DNA of 60,310 nucleotides. Origin: Dentipellis sp. KUC8613. Lineage: Eukaryota; Basidiomycota; Agaricomycetes; Russulales; Hericiaceae. The notes under the pieces were generated by a model that ran no database searches, was not told the DNA's origin, and saw only the letters and a program-made list of their open reading frames with translations. This document shows positions 55,471-60,310 of the stretch, piece after piece. A program made the position numbers and the translations under genes. Numbering within the stretch: the stretch's first letter is position 1; each line of letters starts with the position of its first letter. The DNA lies in the NCBI GenBank assembly GCA_002286715.1, contig NSJX01000006.1, forward strand, positions 972,057-1,032,366, in the 5' to 3' direction.

Positions 55471-55870
55471 GCACCTCTCCTCTTGAACCTTGCATACATA
55501 CTTTTTTGCAGGAGTACATGTGCATATGTACATCAGTGTCTCTTGTTATTCAAAACTATGAATAAATTCTAATGGTCTATGATGTCTTAAGGTCTGATGT
55601 TTGGGAAATTCAAATGGTATCTGGCTTATGCTAGTCTCACAGTCTGCATAGTTCATGGTGGCAGCTATGTAAGGCTATAGAACATTGACTTGGAATTGTA
55701 TAGCCTATAGATGCTATAGGACTATTCACATTGGCTATGGCTGCTATGGAGTCATCCACCTTGGCTATGGCTGCTATGGCTGCTATGGCTGCTATGGAGC
55801 AGTCTATAGCTGACTCACCTTTTCTATAGCATTCATAGTATACATAAGTATAGTGGTGGCTATAGAAATC
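55471..55870. repeat. AT-rich flank and CTATGG words
   Basis: 55660-55870 has repeated CTATGGCTGCTATGG words ending at a TTTTTTCTGATGGC boundary that leads into the next G-rich tract. Confidence 0.65.
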
Positions 55871-55889
55871 CTTATTTTTTCTGATGGCA

Positions 55890-56625
55890 GTGACACAGCA
55901 CGCGGGTGCCGACATGGTGGGTGGAGCTGCCAGACGGCGGGACGCGGCTGCGCACGGGTCCAGATGGCGTGGTGTGGCACAAGAGTGCAGCGCAGCGACG
56001 TGGCAAGGCGTGAGAGGGTCGCCAGGGGGTTGCGAGGGCGTGTCGGGGAGCAAAACAGTGCCACGACGCGCCAGAGAGCGACGTGGGCGCGCCGCGGGGC
56101 GCGAGAGGGCGCGACGGGGAGTGACAAGGAGCGAGGCAGCGGTCTAGACAGCGCGGCGCAGCACAACACGGCGCCACGGGGCGCCACATGGCGCAATGGG
56201 GTGCGAGAGGTTGCGAGAGGGTGGCACACGGCACGGCGGGGGTCCAGACAACGTAGTGTGCTGCACGAGGGCAGCGAGGCAATGTTGCGTGGCACGAGGG
56301 GGTCGCTAGGAGGCCGAGAGGGCGTAGCGGGGAGTAATAGAGCGCTACGGGGCGCCAGACCGCGGCGAGGGCGCGCCACGGCGCGCGAGAGGGGTCCAGA
56401 CAGTGCACAACGGCCGCACGAGGCGCGTGATGGCCGAGTGACGGCGCGTAGTGGCGGAGCGAGGAACTGTGGCGACGAGTGAGCGGGTGCAAGGCGAGAC
56501 AGCCCTGGCGGCATGACACAAGGCAGTGCAGACGGCGCGAAACGGCACGGACGGTGTGAAAGGGGAAGGCGTGCGAGAGGGACGGCGTGCAGATGGTGAG
56601 CACACGCAAAAGGGAGGGCAACAAG
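55890..56625. repeat. G-rich strand-asymmetric tract
   Basis: GCGCGAGAGGGCGCGACGG-type words on the plus strand, related to 39880-40280 (e.g. GGTCCAGAC, GGGGCGCCAGACCGC). No gene. Confidence 0.7.
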
Positions 56626-56630
56626 GACAC

Positions 56631-56650
56631 GAGCCCGGGATCCCGGGCTC
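56631..56650. repeat. Perfect 20-bp palindrome GAGCCCGGGATCCCGGGCTC
   Basis: At the end of the G-rich tract, followed by the inverse of the TTGACTGACCACGC block: the mirror image of the junction at 57047. Confidence 0.9.
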
Positions 56651-56859
56651 GCGTGGTCAGTTAAAAGTAAAAATGACAGCAACAGTGACGCACTTGAACA
56701 CCCAAACATGCCTCTCTGAGATCTTCTGATATCGATGCACGCGTGCTCTCTTTCTGCGCGTTGAGGTCGGGCGGTCGTGGTGGCGCGAGTATGGAGGGTA
56801 AGTACCTTGATGTCGAGAGTGAGCGACACCTTAGAGCACAAAGTCGCATCTGCATGGAC

Positions 56860-57066
56860 TTCGGCAATTCCCGCGTGCAGTTCGTCAGCCCACAAGTCCA
56901 CACCGCACCACCTCTTGTGAACACGTCTCCCCAACCCACACAAGCTCGCATTCAACAGGTAGGAGAGAAGTGGTAGTCGAGTCGAGGATAGCTAGGCATT
57001 TCAGGTGTGTCACCACCGCTTCGACCTCATCGTTGACTGACCACGCGAGCCCGGGATCCCGGGCTC
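56860..57066 (+). repeat. Helitron-like 5' arm distal segment with junction palindrome
   Basis: Contains GGCAATTCCCGCGTGCA, ACCACCTCTTGTG, GGAGAGAAGTGGTAGTCGAG, AGGTGTGTC and TTGACTGACCACGC as at 7570-7755, ending in the perfect palindrome at 57047-57066. The true 5' terminus is missing. Confidence 0.65.
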
Positions 57067-58915
57067 GCGTCCTTTGTCCGTCCATGCTACGCTTATGCAC
57101 CATTCCACGCCCTCCACGCTCACCCTCGCCCCCGGCGCGCACGCTCTCGCCCTCCAATGCGCCACATCCTCACCCTCCAATGCGCCGAACGCGCCCTCCC
57201 GTGCATCATCGCCCCCCTCTCGTGCGGCATCACGCCCTACCACGCCCTGTCCACGGCTTCCGCACGCCGCATGCACTCTCCGCACGCCGTACACGCTCTC
57301 CTTCGTGCCCTTCGCGCCCTTTGCACCCTTCTCGCCCTCCGCACGCTGTACACGCCATCGGCGCGCCGCACGCGCCGTCTTCGCGGCCTCCGCGGCCTCC
57401 AGCAGCCCTCCAACCGGCCTCCTCACGCTCTTCGCGCCCTGCACGCGCCCTTCGCGCCCTCCGCGCACCGTACACGCCGTCGACGCGCCCCACGCGGTCC
57501 CACAGCCGCCTCCTCGTGCCCCAGCACGCACCACCGCCGCCTCCTCGCTGCCCTCGGTCGCCCACCGCCGCCCTCGTTCGCCCACCGCCGCGTTCGACAC
57601 CCTCTCCGCCGCCTCCTCACGCCCTCCATGTGCCGTCCACCGCCCTCGACGCCCTCGACACCGCCGTCCTCGCGCTGTCCTCGCGCCGTCCTCATGCCGT
57701 CCTCGCGCCGTCCTCGCGCCGTCCTTGTGCCGTACGTGCACCGTACGCGCCGTCCTCACACCGTACGCGCCGTACGCGCCCTCCCCGCCCTCCCCGCTGC
57801 CTCCTCGCACCCTACGCGCCCTCCACGCGCTCCATGCGCCCTACGCGCCCTACGCACCCTCCCCGCCGCCCTCCCCGCCCTTGTTCGCCCACCGCCGCCT
57901 TTGACACTCCGTCCGCGCCCTCGACGCGGCCTCCTTGTGCCCTACGCGGCCTCCCAGTGCCCTCCGCCACCCTGTCCACCCTCCCTATGCCCTGTCCGCC
58001 CTGCCCGCGCCGTCCGCCGCCCTCGACGCGCCCTCGACGCCCTCAACGCGCCCTCGACGCCCTCGACGCGCCCTCCTCGCACGAGCGCGTCCCACTGCCA
58101 CCGTCTCTCGCCCCAGGACATCCTGCCGCTGTCCACACTCGCCCGCCCTCCGCCGCCTCCTCGTGCCGTCCCCGCCCTCTCCACGCTGTCCGCCGCCATC
58201 TCCACCACCCTCCTCGCACCGCCTGCCGCCGCCTGCCACCGTCTCCACCACCCTCACGCGCCGTACGCGCTGTACGTGCTGTCGATGTGCCGTCCGCCAC
58301 CTACATGCACCCTCCGCTGCCTCTATCTGCCGTCCGCCACCTCCACGCGCCGTCCGCCGCCTCCATGCACCCTCTGCCGCCTCCACGCACCCTCCGCCGC
58401 CTCCATGCGCCGTACGCGCCGTCGATGCGCCGTCTTCGCCCTCTCCGCCGCCCTTTCTGCCCCTCTACGTGCTGTCGACACGCCGTCCGCCACCTCCATC
58501 CGCCGTCCGCCACCTCCATCCGCCGTCCGCCGCCTCCACACACCGTCTGTGCCTCCGCGCGCCCTCCACACACCGTCCCTGCCCTCTCCGCGTGCCCTCC
58601 ACACGCTGTCCCTGCCCTCTCCGTGCTGCCCGCCGCCTCCACGCACCCTCCGCCGCCTCCAGACGCCGTCTGCCGCCTCCAGATGCCCTCCACGCGCCCT
58701 CCGCCGCCTCCGCACGCTGTCTGTCGCCGCCTTCGCACACCCTCCGCGCCCTCTGTGTGCCATCCACGCCATGTGTGCACCATCTGGGCGCGCTCCACAT
58801 GCTTCAGCCGCCATCTGGGGCTTCCAACCGCCCTGCGTCGCCTTCTCTGCACTCTCATCCGCGCTCTCCGCCACCGTCCCGTGCCCTCCTCATGCCCTCT
58901 GCCCTCTGGAACCTT
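57067..58915. repeat. C-rich strand-asymmetric tract
   Basis: 1.85 kb of CGCCCTCC, CCGCCGCCTCC and CGTACGCGCC words. All three plus frames are open for 350-650 codons simultaneously, giving Pro/Arg/Ala/Ser/His-rich translations; composition, not coding. Confidence 0.8.
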
Positions 58916-59331
58916 GTAGTAAGTTTCTTTCTTATCTTCCTAGTCCTGCCTTCACTTGAACTGCCCCCAAACTATTAAGTGTTTTCATTGCAATGGTATG
59001 TTGTCTTTTCAACCTCTGAGGCTTTCATGGATATTCAATATGAACCTTTTGGATTACTCTTCACCATTGAGCATTCTGGTCATTATTTTCTTCTACTTGG
59101 GGTCTTGATAGTTGTAGTATACTAGTTGTTCTGCATCCTTGTGTAGCTATCAATAAAATGATTTCCAATGCTCTCACTGTTTAGATTTAAGCTGGATATC
59201 TTGCATAGGTCAAATAACATCCAGCAAAATCCAGGAAGATTAAAGAGTCAGACAAAAAAACATCACAGAAGATAATATCAAATAAATTGGGTATCATGCA
59301 GACAAATCAAATCAAGTCAGATCAAGTCAAA
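58916..59331. other. AT-rich 3' flank
   Basis: No gene; ends with a short AAATC-type A-tract run (59275-59330). Confidence 0.45.
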
Positions 59332-59895
59332 CTAGTTGGGAGTGGCATGCAGCAGATTCTGGTTTAGCCAGGGGGGGGGATATTTCATGTTCATTATTAC
59401 TTGGGTATATAATAAAACCAAGAATGCATTACGATTTCTGATAAGGCATCGTCTATTATAGACTCACCTTCAGTGCGAAAAAGTGCGCGCGTCGTCAGCA
59501 ATCAGAGCTCCCGGTCGAGTCGATAAGCGTTGGCTTGAGGTATTGTGGGTTCGATCCCCACGGAATGTAAATTTTTACTCATTTTGAATTGACCTGAACA
59601 AGGTCATTGAAGGCAGATATTTGTTTGGGCCAAATTTCTGAGGCTTTCCTAAGATAATTCGAGAATATTCATCATTTCTTCAAAGTTGTATTTACAGGGA
59701 AGTGAAATGGGTGCATCGATGGGCCCGCGAGGACCATTGGCCCGGGAGTTTTCCGACTTGACTGTAGTGACTCCAGGAATCGTCTTGCCGTGCGACGCAT
59801 CGGCCACTCCCTCCAAGTTAGTATTTACTGAGATGAAATAACCCCCCTGGCTGAATCAGATCCCGCCGCACATGTGACGGCCCACTCCCAACTAG
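59332..59895. mobile_element. Segment between two inverted Helitron-like 3' ends, subfamily A
   Basis: The left border (minus-strand CTAG at 59332-59335) lacks most of the hairpin by a small deletion. The right border (plus strand) is complete: GGCTGAATCAGAT, hairpin GCCGCACATGTGACGGC at 59865-59881, 10-nt spacer, CTAG 59892-59895, then T. Both share CCCCCCTGGCTGAATCAG-type flanks. Size 564 bp. Confidence 0.7.
59500..59568 (+). repeat. tRNA-like sequence inside the 59332-59895 segment
   Basis: A perfect T-arm (GTGGG TTCGATC CCCAC, 59545-59561) and a D-arm-like GGTCGAGTCGATAAGC at about 59513-59528. The putative acceptor ends do not pair, so not called as a gene. Confidence 0.4.
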
Positions 59896-60101
59896 TCAGT
59901 ATGAGACGTCTGCATGAGAGGCATCGGTGTCTGGAAAGACTGAAAGAAATTTTCTTATTTCTTACTATTGGGAGGCATGGGGGACTCTTCACTCATCATG
60001 TACTTCATTGTAGTCAACATAACAAAAACAAAAACGAAACTTCATTGCAGTCAACATAACAAAAACAAAAACAAAAACAAAAAGCAAAAAAAAAACATAT
60101 T
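59896..60101. repeat. AACAAAAACA simple repeats
   Basis: TCATTG(T/C)AGTCAACATAAC occurs twice (about 60005 and 60042), followed by ACAAAAA units and an A10 run. No gene. Confidence 0.6.
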
Positions 60102-60310
60102 AGAGAGGGAGGTGGAAACCGTCAACTCCCTTCTCGACACTCTCGGTCAGCCGCCCTATCTCCCTGTATGCCTGGGCCATCCTCTCGTGGCCGAGGTGAG
60201 CACCAACCCAGCTGCTGCCGGGGATGAGCCGGGAATGCGCGCGGCCGGCGTGAGCAACGAGGGTCCAGCCGGGACAGAGGGAGTCGGGCTGGCGCGCGAT
60301 GGGCCAGCGG
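60102..60310 (-). CDS. Possible 3' end of an unidentified gene, running off the window
   Basis: A minus-strand frame is open from the window edge to TAA at about 60102-60104 and ends HERMAQAYREIGRLTESVEK, then GVDGFHLPL. I do not recognise it; base composition differs from the neighbouring repeats and the last part looks helical. It is too short to exclude chance. Confidence 0.25.

Noticed and set aside
57157..58959. Overlapping open frames of about 350-650 codons
   Set aside because: Same reason: parallel openness of three frames with Pro/Arg/Ala/His-rich output and minisatellite-like DNA.
59500..59568. Functional tRNA gene
   Set aside because: The T-arm is perfect, but the acceptor stem does not pair and no clean anticodon arm can be drawn.

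Overview
The window looks like a TE-rich chromosome arm of an agaricomycete-type basidiomycete fungus. Protein-coding genes carry many short introns of about 48-70 nt with GT..AG ends and CTRAY branch sites, they are tightly packed in divergent or convergent pairs, and the conserved proteins have fungal-type sequences. No bacterial or viral genome organisation is seen. Two assembly gaps (15936-15936+519 and 46962-47728) interrupt repeats.

Layout. (1) 1-1500: tRNA-like pol III units around a Tourist/PIF-Harbinger-type MITE. (2) 1788-6276: a gene island with proteasome beta5 (PRE2) divergent from the SUMO E2 UBC9, then SNU13 divergent from a conserved hypothetical gene, with a large hairpin repeat between the last two. 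(3) 6277-22300: a gene-free repeat block with Helitron-like 5' and 3' termini, a chromovirus fragment with its LTR, and long strand-asymmetric C-rich or G-rich low-complexity tracts. (4) 22373-36577: a second gene island with an RBM5/10-like splicing factor, complex I subunit NDUFB4, a truncated COQ7, PIG-X, a Rho4-type GTPase and a full formin. COQ7 is cut by a 5'-truncated LINE next to a TIR element. The Rho GTPase and the formin are divergent neighbours, an attractive regulator/effector pairing. (5) 36600-60310: nested transposons (LTR fragments, three Tc1-like copies, a broken PIF transposase, several Helitron-like elements), minisatellites, an A-tract array and more skewed tracts.

Most notable content. 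A non-autonomous Helitron-like family is defined by TTCTGATTCA 5' ends, a subterminal inverted copy of that motif at the 3' end, a 13-17 nt hairpin exactly 10 nt before a terminal CTAG, and a following T. One 4.37 kb copy (39355-43728) sits inside a Tc1 transposase gene, and the neighbouring intact Tc1 copy supplies the empty site: removing the element restores the site with no target duplication. Inside or beside these elements lie the GC-skewed tracts. Three loci share a conserved leader with a 66-68 nt U2-type intron (GTACGT donor, CTRAC branch site, AG acceptor) that opens directly into a C-rich tract, pointing to a repeated, spliced, probably non-coding transcription unit. I find no existing name for this unit, and no Rep/helicase gene is present in the window, so mobilisation must depend on an element elsewhere.

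The many long open frames in the C-rich or G-rich tracts are stop-free because of base composition (all three frames stay open together) and are not annotated as genes.
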